Shown one piece after another: positions 43,833 through 51,388 of a stretch of 64,000 bases of DNA (within the stretch, counting starts at the first letter, position 1; the number at the start of each line of letters is the position of its first letter). The notes beneath the pieces were generated by a model that saw nothing but the letters and a program-made list of their open reading frames with translations, was not told the DNA's origin and did not search any database. This DNA is from RUG14223 sp051881075 (GTDB taxonomy: Bacteria > Bacillota > Clostridia > Oscillospirales > Acutalibacteraceae), in contig JBJEPE010000003.1 in NCBI GenBank assembly GCA_051881075.1, positions 31,828-95,827 on the forward strand, in the 5' to 3' direction. Both the position numbers and the translations under genes were made by a program.

Positions 43833-44720
43833 TTGAGTATACATAATAGACTATCAGAACTTAAACAACTTAAATGGCAGAATTTCATATTACTATTTAT
43901 CGCCGGATGTATTAATGCTTTTGGTGTGACGGTGTTTCTGGCTCCTGTAAACCTTTATGATAGCGGCATATCGGGTACTTCAATTTTACTTTCTCAAATA
44001 ACACCTGAATGTTGGTCGATATCTATTTTTCTACTGACTTTAAACATACCTCTTTTCTTGATTGGATTTAAAAAACAAGGCATAAATTTTACAATTTATT
44101 CTATTTACGCAGTTATTGTCTACTCACTTGTAGCTTGGCTGATTACTGATGTTTTACCGGTAGATGTCCGCTTTGCTTCTCCTCTTGCCGGAGAAGATTT
44201 GTTGCTCTGTGCCCTGTTTGGAGGAATTATTTCGGGCGTGGGAAGCGGTCTTACCATTCGTTACGGTGGTGCAATAGACGGTGTAGAGGTCATGGCTGTT
44301 ATTTTCGCAAAGAAATTAAATGTTACAGTAGGCACATTTGTGATGATATACAATGTAATACTGTATATCGTATGCGGCATTCTTCTTCAAAGTTGGATTT
44401 TGCCACTTTACTCAATTGTGACCTATATGGCCGGTCTTAAAACAACTGACTTTGTTGTTGAGGGTATTGACCGCTCTAAAGAGGTTATGATAATAACAGA
44501 GAAGCCAAAAGAAATAACCACAGCACTAATGAATGAATTTGAATGTGGAACAACGAAAATTCCGGCAACAGGTGGCTTTTCAAATGCCGATAAAACTATT
44601 ATATATTTTGTTGTAAACCGTTTCCAAATATCACGAATGAAAGCGATCATTAAGTCTATTGATTCAAATGCCTTTGTAACCATTAGTGAAGTGGCGGACG
44701 TATTCAAAGCAAATGCTTAG
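43833..44720 (+). CDS. YitT-family membrane protein with DUF2179 domain
   Basis: A 295-residue protein started at TTG 43833 behind GGAGGGGG. Residues ~20-200 are five or six membrane helices with G-C-I-N-A-F-G-V-T-V-F-L-A-P and the family motif G-G-A-I-D-G-V-E-V-M-A-V. The C-terminal DUF2179 domain (~210-295) ends S-D-A-F-V-T-I-S-E-V type (here S-N-A-F-V-T-I-S-E-V-A-D-V). The DUF2179 domain may be ligand-binding. A structured leader precedes it and a strong terminator follows. Confidence 0.92.
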   Translation: MSIHNRLSELKQLKWQNFILLFIAGCINAFGVTVFLAPVNLYDSGISGTSILLSQITPECWSISIFLLTLNIPLFLIGFKKQGINFTIYSIYAVIVYSLVAWLITDVLPVDVRFASPLAGEDLLLCALFGGIISGVGSGLTIRYGGAIDGVEVMAVIFAKKLNVTVGTFVMIYNVILYIVCGILLQSWILPLYSIVTYMAGLKTTDFVVEGIDRSKEVMIITEKPKEITTALMNEFECGTTKIPATGGFSNADKTIIYFVVNRFQISRMKAIIKSIDSNAFVTISEVADVFKANA

Positions 44721-44789
44721 TAAGCAGATATTTATAATGCTATTCTCAGCGTGGCAACGTTTTGACAACAAACTTCATTATTAAACAAT

Positions 44790-44832
44790 AAAGAGCTATC
44801 AGATTTTTTAAAGTCTGATAGCTCTTTTTTAA
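44790..44832 (+). terminator. strong intrinsic terminator
   Basis: A 13-bp perfect stem (AAGAGCTATCAGA / TCTGATAGCTCTT) followed by T5-6, closing the YitT gene. Confidence 0.92.
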
Positions 44833-45156
44833 AAATGTACAATGCTATACTATTAACTTTGTATTTATGTAAACTTCATCACATATTTTGTTTCTAATTT
44901 CACCATTACAAAATTTCTCTGCCTCTTTGCCAAAGCAAATATTTTAAATGTAATGTATGTAATTATAGTATATTATATATAATTAATTAAGTCAATATGT
45001 TTTCAAATAATTCGCTAAAAGAATTATTCTTTTGCAATTTCATTGTTCCCGTTTATTCACTCTGCATGAAATTATTAATTCGATATTTTATATTCTGCGC
45101 ACAGATATAAATATAGCGCGAACTTACGCCCGCGCCATACAATTTTTCTAAATAAA
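44833..45156. other. A+T-rich intergenic stretch without a visible gene
   Basis: No frame with a credible start and ribosome site. On the minus strand TTGACT (44990-44995) and TATACT (44967-44972) are spaced by 17 bases and would drive a short transcript toward the terminator at 44790. Confidence 0.4.
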
Positions 45157-45747
45157 TTATCCCTTAATTAATGAAGAAATTGTCGAATAATCTGGTTCCA
45201 GATTTAGCTCATTACGTACAATAATTTGAGAGCCGCTTTCGCTTTCTTCAAAAGCAAACCATTTTGTTGTATTAAGGTCAGTAGCAGTTTTCCATAACTC
45301 GTCCGGTACATCTGCTACAATTATTTTTCCTTGTGCTTGTAAGCAAGTAAGGTCTTCCATCTTTACTTCGCTTGTAAAAGAATGTTTACTAATTGTCTCT
45401 GCGTTAAATTCGGCTGTGCCATTATCTGCGCAATCAATTTCAACCATAAAATCTTTGCTAATCCAACAGGTTTTAAATAAACCTAATTCACCGTATTCAT
45501 TAATGCTGAAGAAATCAGTCCAGTTGTCCACTGTGATTTCTTCTTCCTTTAAATAAGATGCAAATTCGTCTTGTGAAATTACATTAAAGTTCTCCACAAT
45601 TTCTTCATCAATCACTTCATCAATCACTTCACTAACTACAGCGCTTGTACCTTCATTGTTGTTATCATCGGTTTCTTTATCTCCGTTGCAGGCAACAAGA
45701 GATAAACTCATTACTGCTACTAAAAGCAGCGCAATCATTTTTTTCAT
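45157..45747 (-). CDS. lipoprotein of unknown function
   Basis: A 196-residue protein with a lipoprotein signal: MKKMIALLLVAVMSLSLVAC, lipobox L-V-A-C with Cys20. An acidic disordered linker follows (~20-52, Asp/Glu/Asn-rich), then a globular domain of about 140 residues with W-T-D-F-F and W-I-S-K-D-F-M-V-E-I-D. I do not recognise a named family. GAGAGGTG precedes the start. A 58-residue gene lies 91 bases upstream on the same strand behind a consensus promoter, so the two may form one transcript. Confidence 0.8.
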   Translation of the reverse strand: MKKMIALLLVAVMSLSLVACNGDKETDDNNNEGTSAVVSEVIDEVIDEEIVENFNVISQDEFASYLKEEEITVDNWTDFFSINEYGELGLFKTCWISKDFMVEIDCADNGTAEFNAETISKHSFTSEVKMEDLTCLQAQGKIIVADVPDELWKTATDLNTTKWFAFEESESGSQIIVRNELNLEPDYSTISSLIKG

Positions 45748-45838
45748 TGTTTACACCTCTCTAAATATTATTCCTCGATGTCATCCTTGGCCTAATCTTT
45801 TTCTTTCGGATTTTGCAGATTTCGGCACAACCTAAATA

Positions 45839-46015
45839 TTATAGTAAGAATGTGTCATAGCATACCGAAATACTCATTAATAAACTGCTGAAAATATTAA
45901 GCTTAATTTTCAGAGAGCCGTACTCTGCAATCATACGGTTAATCCCGTACAGTTTATTTGTATAGCTACAAGGTACGTCGATTGTTTTGTTGTCTTTATC
46001 AAGAATGATAAACAT
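45839..46015 (-). CDS. 58-residue small protein
   Basis: Starts at ATG 46015 behind AGAGGAA and encodes 58 residues beginning MFIILDKDNKTIDVPCSYTN, with R-M-I-A-E-Y-G-S-L-K-I near the middle. The first 40 residues have coding character; the last 18 are hydrophobic and less convincing, so it may be a truncated remnant of a longer protein. A perfect-consensus promoter lies 64 bases upstream. Confidence 0.55.
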   Translation of the reverse strand: MFIILDKDNKTIDVPCSYTNKLYGINRMIAEYGSLKIKLNIFSSLLMSISVCYDTFLL

Positions 46016-46078
46016 TAGATTTTTCCTCTGTATTAAACAAAAACTATGTATAAACTCCTTAATGCGACAACGGGTCTA

Positions 46079-46107
46079 ATTATAGCACACGTATATAATA
46101 ATGTCAA
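46079..46107 (-). promoter_or_regulatory. consensus promoter, minus strand
   Basis: On the minus strand TTGACA (46102-46107) and TATAAT (46079-46084), both perfect, with a 17-bp spacer. Directs transcription through the 58-residue gene and probably the lipoprotein gene. Confidence 0.85.
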
Positions 46108-46109
46108 TA

Positions 46110-46356
46110 ATTTTATCAAAATTTTCTAAAGAGTGTTTTTGTGTTTTCATCCCCATGTTTTCTTGTATTTATCAACGATGAATGAATATAGCTGTGCAAA
46201 ATTATATAGAGTGACAAGACAAAATATATTGACATAAATTTTTTATTTCAAGAGTTTTGAGAATTTCATTAAATTCCCATTAAGTTCAATATTTAACTTA
46301 TAAAATCCGGAGTTTTAAATTTAATTTTATAATATAGCCTTTATAGATAAGTCGTG
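46110..46356. other. A+T-rich spacer, nothing recognisable
   Basis: Long A/T runs and no supported frame, hairpin with T-run, or promoter pair beyond chance. Confidence 0.4.
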
Positions 46357-46869
46357 TTAATTGGCTAATATTCCAAGCTCCGCAAGCTTTGCCGTGATGC
46401 GGTTGTACGCTTCTTGGTTAGGCACACATATAGTATGGGTGTGCAATCCGTCCGTAAGATTGCATAGCTGACTTGCCTTGCACTGGGCGGATTTTTTCAC
46501 AAACTCCTGTGCGTCATATCGAGAGGAAATGTCTATATCCACGCTTATCTGACCGTACATAGGATGTTCAACCATAACGTTAAGTACCCTACCGCCGTTA
46601 TCTACGATAGCGTAAAATTCGTCTAATATCTCATCCGCACTGTGCTGACACCGTATGTCTATGTGTACCATGTCATTATTATCGGGCTTTATAAAATATC
46701 CTCTTTTTTCTGACAATATCTGATATCCCTCAGCTCTCAGCAATGCTATGTCTGATACGATTATCTGACGGGTCACGCCAAATTTTTCAGCTAAACGGGC
46801 GGCATTAATAATCTCACTACTGGATTTCAATATTTGTAATATTTGGGTGCGTCTTTCAACACTGTTCAT
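46357..46869 (-). CDS. niaR: NiaR-type niacin-responsive repressor (HTH_11 plus 3H domain)
   Basis: A 170-residue regulator: N-terminal HTH_11 helix-turn-helix (R-R-T-Q-I-L-Q-I-L-K-S-S-S-E-I-I-N-A-A-R-L-A-E-K-F-G-V-T-R-Q) and a C-terminal 3H domain named for its conserved histidines (V-E-H-P-M-Y-G, D-G-L-H-T-H-T-I). NiaR represses NAD-synthesis and niacin-uptake genes when nicotinic acid is plentiful. It diverges from a nicotinamidase-type gene, the pattern expected for a local regulon. Confidence 0.92.
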   Translation of the reverse strand: MNSVERRTQILQILKSSSEIINAARLAEKFGVTRQIIVSDIALLRAEGYQILSEKRGYFIKPDNNDMVHIDIRCQHSADEILDEFYAIVDNGGRVLNVMVEHPMYGQISVDIDISSRYDAQEFVKKSAQCKASQLCNLTDGLHTHTICVPNQEAYNRITAKLAELGILAN

Positions 46870-46902
46870 ACGTACTCTCCACCTGAATATTATTTGTGTA
46901 TT

Positions 46903-46985
46903 ATTCTATCATATATTTTTTGCAAAATCAATATTGACAGGTTGTTAGAATGGTACTATAATGTGTATATACATATAAATACACA
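46903..46985. promoter_or_regulatory. divergent promoters with shared TGTGTAT half-sites
   Basis: Plus strand: TTGACA (46934-46939) and TATAAT (46957-46962), 17-bp spacer, for the hydrolase gene. Minus strand: TTGATT (46926-46931) and TAGAAT (46903-46908), 17-bp spacer, for niaR. An inverted repeat TGTGTAT-N10-ATACACA (46962-46985) starts at the plus -10 box. A further TGTGTAT half-site (46895-46901) follows the minus -10 box. These are candidate NiaR operators. Confidence 0.65.
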
Positions 46986-47003
46986 GATTGTGAGGTAATA
47001 ATT

Positions 47004-47549
47004 ATGAGTAAAAAATATGCTGTACTTGTAGTAGATATGTTAAACGACTTTGTTACAGGTGCGCTTAAGTGTGACCGTGGACTTGCTATAGTTCCTAAGA
47101 CTGCTGAGCTTCTAAAGGGCTGCCGTGAAAAGAATATACCGGTAATTTTCTGTAACGATGCCCACCTTAAGGATATTGACCATGAGCTTAAGCTCTGGGG
47201 AGATCATGCAATAGCAGGTACACCGGGCGCAGAGGTTATCCCTGAGCTTGCACTTTGCGAAAAGGATTATGTAGTTCCGAAAAGACGCTACAGCGGATTT
47301 TTCCACACAGACCTTGATCTTTTATTAAAAGAGCTTGGAGTAGATACCGTTATTATGACAGGCTTGCATACTCATATGTGTGTTCGTCATACATCGGCCG
47401 ATGCGTATCAGCTCGGTTATGACGTAGTAGTTGCTAAGGATGCTACTGACGCCTTTACAAAGGAAGATTATGAGTATGGACTTAAATATTTAAAGGATAC
47501 ATACGGTGCAGAGATAACGGACGTTGACACGTTGCTTGCTACTCTCTAA
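47004..47549 (+). CDS. isochorismatase-family cysteine hydrolase, probable nicotinamidase
   Basis: A 181-residue alpha/beta hydrolase with the nicotinamidase triad: Asp11 (V-V-D-M-L-N-D-F), Lys93 and Cys126 (T-G-L-H-T-H-M-C-V). Metal-site residues Asp52 and His54 (N-D-A-H) and His68 (W-G-D-H-A-I-A-G-T-P-G) match PncA-type enzymes, which convert nicotinamide to nicotinate for NAD salvage. The neighbouring NiaR regulator strengthens that assignment. Length is typical. Confidence 0.9.
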   Translation: MSKKYAVLVVDMLNDFVTGALKCDRGLAIVPKTAELLKGCREKNIPVIFCNDAHLKDIDHELKLWGDHAIAGTPGAEVIPELALCEKDYVVPKRRYSGFFHTDLDLLLKELGVDTVIMTGLHTHMCVRHTSADAYQLGYDVVVAKDATDAFTKEDYEYGLKYLKDTYGAEITDVDTLLATL

Positions 47550-47568
47550 TCATATTAAAATTTTAAGT

Positions 47569-47611
47569 ATCACAAGGGCTTTGATTTTGTCATTGCTCTT
47601 GTGATTTTTTT
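47569..47611 (+). terminator. intrinsic terminator
   Basis: An 11-bp stem (ATCACAAGGGC / GCTCTTGTGAT, one G-U) followed by seven T, after the nicotinamidase gene. Confidence 0.88.
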
Positions 47612-47757
47612 GTATTATAATCGAATGTATAGAAAGCTTTTTCACGTTTTTTGTATATTTAATCAATAAGTTTGGAATACAGATAAGGCAGTTACAATGC
47701 CGATAATTTTATAAGCATTTTTGTAGCTAATAAGAGGAGTATTTGTCGGTGCTGTTG

Positions 47758-47786
47758 TTGAAAATAGATTTTTGATATGGTATAAT
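47758..47786 (+). promoter_or_regulatory. promoter of the endonuclease-like gene
   Basis: TTGAAA and TATAAT with a 17-bp spacer, 71 bases before the start codon at 47858. Confidence 0.65.
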
Positions 47787-47857
47787 TAATTTAACATTAA
47801 AAATGACATTAATCCTACCGAAATTACAAAGTGTGAGGGTGTAAAGGAGATAAAGAT

Positions 47858-48457
47858 ATGAGAGCTAAAGATTTTTTAAAAGAATTTACTATCAGATTGA
47901 ATAAAGATAATATGTTCAAGGGACGTTCTTATTGGGATATATATAGAAACGATGAGCCGACATTTACAGAATTGGTAAATAAAAATATTATCCATAATAT
48001 CATTAAAGATGCCGGAATGACTGTACAGCATGAGTATTTTAGAATAGATACGGTTGGATGGATAAGCTCATATGAGGATATGAAAAAGGATGCAAAAGAG
48101 AAAAAAATATCTCTAAATGCTCACTTATGGAACTTGAAAATTGCCGTTGAACATGAAAATTCCAAGTCTGATTGGTCAGATGAGGTTATGAAATTAATAC
48201 ATATAAAATGTCCTCTAAAGGTAATTATCGGATATAACCATTGTGACGAGAGGGAAATTAAAGAACAGGAAAAGTTAGATTTTCTTGCTAAGTGGATGCA
48301 AAATATCGATGCTTTAAAAATAGGAACCAAAGAGGAATATCTTATAATTTTGGGAAATGGCTGCAAAAAGAACCCTACATCTAATGATTATACAGAGTTT
48401 GATTATGTAGGCTATTTGTATGATTTTGATGATAAGAGATTCCATAAAATGCAGTGA
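47858..48457 (+). CDS. restriction-endonuclease-like protein (PD-(D/E)XK pattern)
   Basis: A 199-residue protein of unrecognised family. The order Glu60, Asp64 (Y-F-R-I-D-T-V-G-W), then L-K-I-A-V-E-H-E-N (Glu98, Glu100) on a strand, then W-S-D-E-V-M-K-L and P-L-K-V-I-I-G-Y, fits the core of PD-(D/E)XK nuclease folds, with Glu100 in place of the usual Lys. AAGGAG precedes the start. A phosphatase gene follows 32 bases downstream. Methyltransferases of R-M type are not adjacent. The nuclease assignment is a motif-based inference. Confidence 0.65.
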   Translation: MRAKDFLKEFTIRLNKDNMFKGRSYWDIYRNDEPTFTELVNKNIIHNIIKDAGMTVQHEYFRIDTVGWISSYEDMKKDAKEKKISLNAHLWNLKIAVEHENSKSDWSDEVMKLIHIKCPLKVIIGYNHCDEREIKEQEKLDFLAKWMQNIDALKIGTKEEYLIILGNGCKKNPTSNDYTEFDYVGYLYDFDDKRFHKMQ

Positions 48458-48489
48458 ATTTTAAAGGAGAAATAAGATAGGAGAAAGCA

Positions 48490-48960
48490 ATGTTAAAGAT
48501 AATATTCATCTGCCACGGCAATATTTGTCGCAGTCCAATGGCGGAATTTGTAATGAAAGATTTAGTTGAAAAGCAGGGCTTAGCGTCGGACTTCTATATA
48601 GCCTCATCTGCTACAAGCACAGAAGAAATATGGAACGGAATAGGCAATCCGGTTTATCCGCCTGCTAAAGCAGAGCTTGCAAAGCACGGAATAAGCTGTG
48701 ACGGTAAACGTGCAGTACAACTAAAAAAAGATGATTACGGGAAGTACGACCTTTTCATTGGCATGGATAGTGCAAATATTCGCAATATGATGCGTATTTT
48801 CGGTAGTGACCCCAAAGGTAAGGTACATAAGCTGCTTGAATACACAGGCTCATGCGCAGATATCGCAGACCCGTGGTATTCGGGAGATTTTACTACAACA
48901 TACAAAGATATTGTGGCAGGCTGTGAGGCATTTTTAGACTTTTGTATAAATGAGAGATGA
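48490..48960 (+). CDS. low-molecular-weight protein-tyrosine phosphatase
   Basis: A 156-residue phosphatase with the P-loop C8-H-G-N-I-C-R14-S and the general-acid aspartate in A-D127-P-W-Y. Length is standard. It dephosphorylates phosphotyrosine or, in some members, arginine. Encoded between the endonuclease-like gene and a small hypothetical gene, all in one direction with short gaps. Confidence 0.95.
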   Translation: MLKIIFICHGNICRSPMAEFVMKDLVEKQGLASDFYIASSATSTEEIWNGIGNPVYPPAKAELAKHGISCDGKRAVQLKKDDYGKYDLFIGMDSANIRNMMRIFGSDPKGKVHKLLEYTGSCADIADPWYSGDFTTTYKDIVAGCEAFLDFCINER

Positions 48961-49000
48961 TATTACGAAGAAATATAATTAACGCAGAAAAGACAAGACA

Positions 49001-49315
49001 ATGTATCAAGGATTAACGATACCGGACACGTACGAACTTAAAGATTATACAGTCGATATGTTTATTGATTTTATTGAAGAGATGTACAAAAAACAGGAGC
49101 GTTGCAAATTCTTAGTTTATCTTACCTTAAAGGGTGGTAGCGATAGCATACGAATAAAAGTATCATGCTATTATGATTATTACAGAGGGCAGGTAGTTAG
49201 TATTTCACCACAGGGAGGCAAGCACGCGGACTGCTCGGTGAAGGATCCGGGATATCGAGACTTTGTGAAAAAGATGGTTCACTATGGGGAAACGGCTTAC
49301 TATTATGCTATATAA
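49001..49315 (+). CDS. hypothetical protein, 104 residues
   Basis: A soluble protein beginning MYQGLTIPDTYELKDYTVDMFI, with an alternating strand pattern in the middle (F-L-V-Y-L-T-L-K-G, R-I-K-V-S-C-Y-Y) and a C-terminal helix. I do not recognise a family. It is 41 bases after the phosphatase gene and 25 bases before the deformylase gene, so probably co-transcribed. The ribosome site is weak. Confidence 0.6.
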   Translation: MYQGLTIPDTYELKDYTVDMFIDFIEEMYKKQERCKFLVYLTLKGGSDSIRIKVSCYYDYYRGQVVSISPQGGKHADCSVKDPGYRDFVKKMVHYGETAYYYAI

Positions 49316-49339
49316 TAATAGAATGAAAGGTTGATAAAT

Positions 49340-49750
49340 GTGATAAAAGAGATAGTACACGATCCTATATTCTTGGCACAAAAGTCTGCTGTGGCAACAA
49401 AGGAAGATATATATATTGCTGACGATATGCTTGATACGCTCAAGGCAAACGCAGATAAATGCGTAGGAATGGCGGCAAACATGATAGGCAGTCTAAAGCG
49501 CATAATCGTGTTTAATGACAGCGGCATATATACCGAGATGTTCAATCCCGAAATAATAAGCTTTAAGGAGCAGTTTGAAACTGAAGAGGGATGCTTGTCT
49601 TTGTCAGGTATAAGAAAAACCAAGAGATATAAGAGCATCAAGGTCAAGTGGCAAAATAGAAGCTTTCAGCCACGTATAAAGACATTCACGGGCTGGACGG
49701 CTCAGATAATTCAGCACGAAGTAGATCACCTAAACGGCGTGTTAATATAA
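49340..49750 (+). CDS. peptide-deformylase-like protein with altered motif 1
   Basis: A 136-residue protein with GTG start behind GAAAGG (an in-frame TTG at 49331 overlaps that site). Motif 2 E-G-C85-L-S and motif 3 Q-H126-E127-V-D-H130 keep the metal ligands and catalytic Glu. Motif 1, normally G-x-G-x-A-A-P-Q, reads V-G-M-A-A-N47-M48-I-G: the conserved Gln is Met. It is shorter than housekeeping deformylases (~150-190). Probably a paralogue with altered activity. Confidence 0.88.
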   Translation: MIKEIVHDPIFLAQKSAVATKEDIYIADDMLDTLKANADKCVGMAANMIGSLKRIIVFNDSGIYTEMFNPEIISFKEQFETEEGCLSLSGIRKTKRYKSIKVKWQNRSFQPRIKTFTGWTAQIIQHEVDHLNGVLI

Positions 49751-49761
49751 CTGTGTAAAAG

Positions 49762-49798
49762 AAAACAGCTCGGAGCTTGTAGCCCTGAGCTGTTTTTA
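49762..49798 (+). terminator. intrinsic terminator
   Basis: A 10-bp perfect stem (AAAACAGCTC / GAGCTGTTTT) with a 15-nt loop and a T-run. Confidence 0.85.
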
Positions 49799-49892
49799 TA
49801 AATCTACGAAATAAGTCTTTATTGTTTCCTGTGCGGAGCTCCAGTCCCGTTGTGGATTATCTACTATCAATTTATGAAAATGAATTATGTTT

Positions 49893-50315
49893 CTATTTAA
49901 CAATACTGTATATAACGAAACCAATATTGATCAAAATAAGTGAATGCAAAACAATATGATACAAATCTGGAATTAATTTTGATTCACTGGCAGGAATAAT
50001 TCGGACTGTATTTCTAAAGCACTCATTATATCCTTTTAACTTCTTGTCCGAAACACCAAAAATAGTATAATACCAATGGCAAAAGAATTGAACCACAAAC
50101 CATAAAACCAATACTCCCAGCAGTAACCACTTTCCCCAAGAAGGTATCATCCAAAAGGAGATTGCTCCAGTGCTAAATAGGCATAGCATAACAAATTCTG
50201 CGCTCCTTATCCCTTCGCCCTCTACTAAAATATATTTTCCAAATTTGTATGTGCAAATACACCCAAAAAACCAACACAACAATATTAATTGAGTAAGAAT
50301 TGTTAGAAAAGTCAC
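49893..50315 (-). CDS. hypothetical membrane protein, 140 residues
   Basis: Four hydrophobic segments (~5-22, 38-55, 62-85, 120-138) separated by a polar loop, G-V-S-D-K-K-L-K-G-Y-N-E-C-F-R-N-T-V-R-I. No family recognised. Start behind GGTGGAAAGG on the minus strand. Base composition is slightly more A+T-rich than neighbours. Confidence 0.65.
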   Translation of the reverse strand: MTFLTILTQLILLCWFFGCICTYKFGKYILVEGEGIRSAEFVMLCLFSTGAISFWMIPSWGKWLLLGVLVLWFVVQFFCHWYYTIFGVSDKKLKGYNECFRNTVRIIPASESKLIPDLYHIVLHSLILINIGFVIYSIVK

Positions 50316-50394
50316 CTTTCCACCTCCACAGCCTCCAATTTGTTAAAACTATTATACAATTTTTTTATATCTTTTTATTATCTTGCAAGAAAAA

Positions 50395-50427
50395 AGCACA
50401 ATAGTTTCGTATCAAAACCATCGTGCT
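50395..50427 (-). terminator. terminator of the methyltransferase transcript
   Basis: Arms AGCAC...GTGCT enclose ATAGTTT/AAAACCAT pairing; on the minus strand the hairpin is followed by TTTTTTC. A diverged copy lies at 51220-51252. Confidence 0.7.
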
Positions 50428-50453
50428 ATTTTGGCATCATCTTACAACATTAA

Positions 50454-50539
50454 TACGGTTTCAAAATGGTTTCATAGGGGTTTTACTTATTTTGAAACCG
50501 TATGTAAATACAGTGAAATTTGCCGAAGAGTTCGGCAAA
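50454..50539. repeat. two perfect hairpins
   Basis: TACGGTTTCAAAAT (50454-50467) pairs perfectly with ATTTTGAAACCGTA (50489-50502). TTTGCCGAA (50519-50527) pairs with TTCGGCAAA (50531-50539). Both lie between the methyltransferase stop and its terminator; role unknown. Confidence 0.8.
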
Positions 50540-50551
50540 CCGGAAGTAGTC

Positions 50552-51073
50552 TTATTCTTTTTTGCAGCATATTAGGAACCGCCCATCACTATCTGAAACG
50601 ACTGTGGCTCCTTGACCGACATCTGCCAAGTATCTCAAAAAGGTCTCTTTGTCTTGCACTTCATCCTTCACAATACCATATGAAGTATGTATTCGTACTC
50701 GCTCGGAAACAATATCCAAATCAACTATGAAGGGCTCCGGATAAGCAGAGTGGATATTAGTGTCCCAGATATATAACATACCACCGGATTTCAGGACACG
50801 CAGCGCTTCACGGATTGCGTCTTTCTGCGTATCATAGCTCATATACATCAACGAGTAAAAGAAAGTAACATTATCAAACGAATTATCCGGGAACGATAAT
50901 TCCGATGCATCCATCAGCATTTTTTTGCAACAATCAGGAGCCTCGTCCAACTCCTCTTGAGAGTTGTCTATGGCAATAACGCTATCTCCATATATTCGTC
51001 CTATTACACATTCTCCGCCACCACCGATATCAAGAATTGATCCGGTAATGTTCTCGTGAATTACTATCTCCAT
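50552..51073 (-). CDS. class I SAM-dependent methyltransferase
   Basis: A 173-residue Rossmann methyltransferase: motif I L-D-I-G-G-G-G-E, acidic motif II A-I-D-N-S, D-A-S-E-L-S-F-P-D-N-S-F-D and post-motif L-R-V-L-K-S-G-G-M-L-Y-I. It resembles Methyltransf_11 small-molecule enzymes; the N-terminal lid is short. It sits alone in minus orientation between two copies of a hairpin repeat, which suggests it moved as a small cassette. Substrate unknown. Confidence 0.87.
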   Translation of the reverse strand: MEIVIHENITGSILDIGGGGECVIGRIYGDSVIAIDNSQEELDEAPDCCKKMLMDASELSFPDNSFDNVTFFYSLMYMSYDTQKDAIREALRVLKSGGMLYIWDTNIHSAYPEPFIVDLDIVSERVRIHTSYGIVKDEVQDKETFLRYLADVGQGATVVSDSDGRFLICCKKE

Positions 51074-51219
51074 ATGCTCACCTACAAATCGGAATTTATC
51101 AAATAGATTATATCATATATTTATGAAATTTTCCACCATAACGAAAAGGGCTGGAGCTTATTCAACCCCAACCTTGATGTTCGTTTATATTGGTATTACA
51201 ATCGCGTAAAAACGACAAA

Positions 51220-51252
51220 AGCACAATAGCTTCATATCAAAACTATCATGCT
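51220..51252 (-). repeat. second copy of the hairpin at 50395
   Basis: Diverged, same-orientation copy of 50395-50427, sharing AAAAGCACAATAG and TATCAAAACYATC. A further small hairpin (AAAGTAG/CTACTTT) follows at about 51257-51277. The 51074-51388 stretch holds no other gene. Confidence 0.7.
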
Positions 51253-51388
51253 TATTTGAAAGTAGCAACCTACTTTGATACCAAATGCACACCTCTCGGA
51301 TTTTCGTGTAAAGGTTCAAAGAATGTGCATCTTTTAATTATTCCTCTTGCTGCTTCAAATACCTTTCAAAATATCCATTTCCCCAAGT

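Noticed and set aside
44833..44960. Short minus-strand peptide behind a promoter-like pair
   Set aside because: A stop codon lies just upstream of the plausible stretch and no start codon with a ribosome site is available.
50383..50730. 115-codon plus-strand frame
   Set aside because: Antisense to the well-supported methyltransferase and its terminator hairpins.
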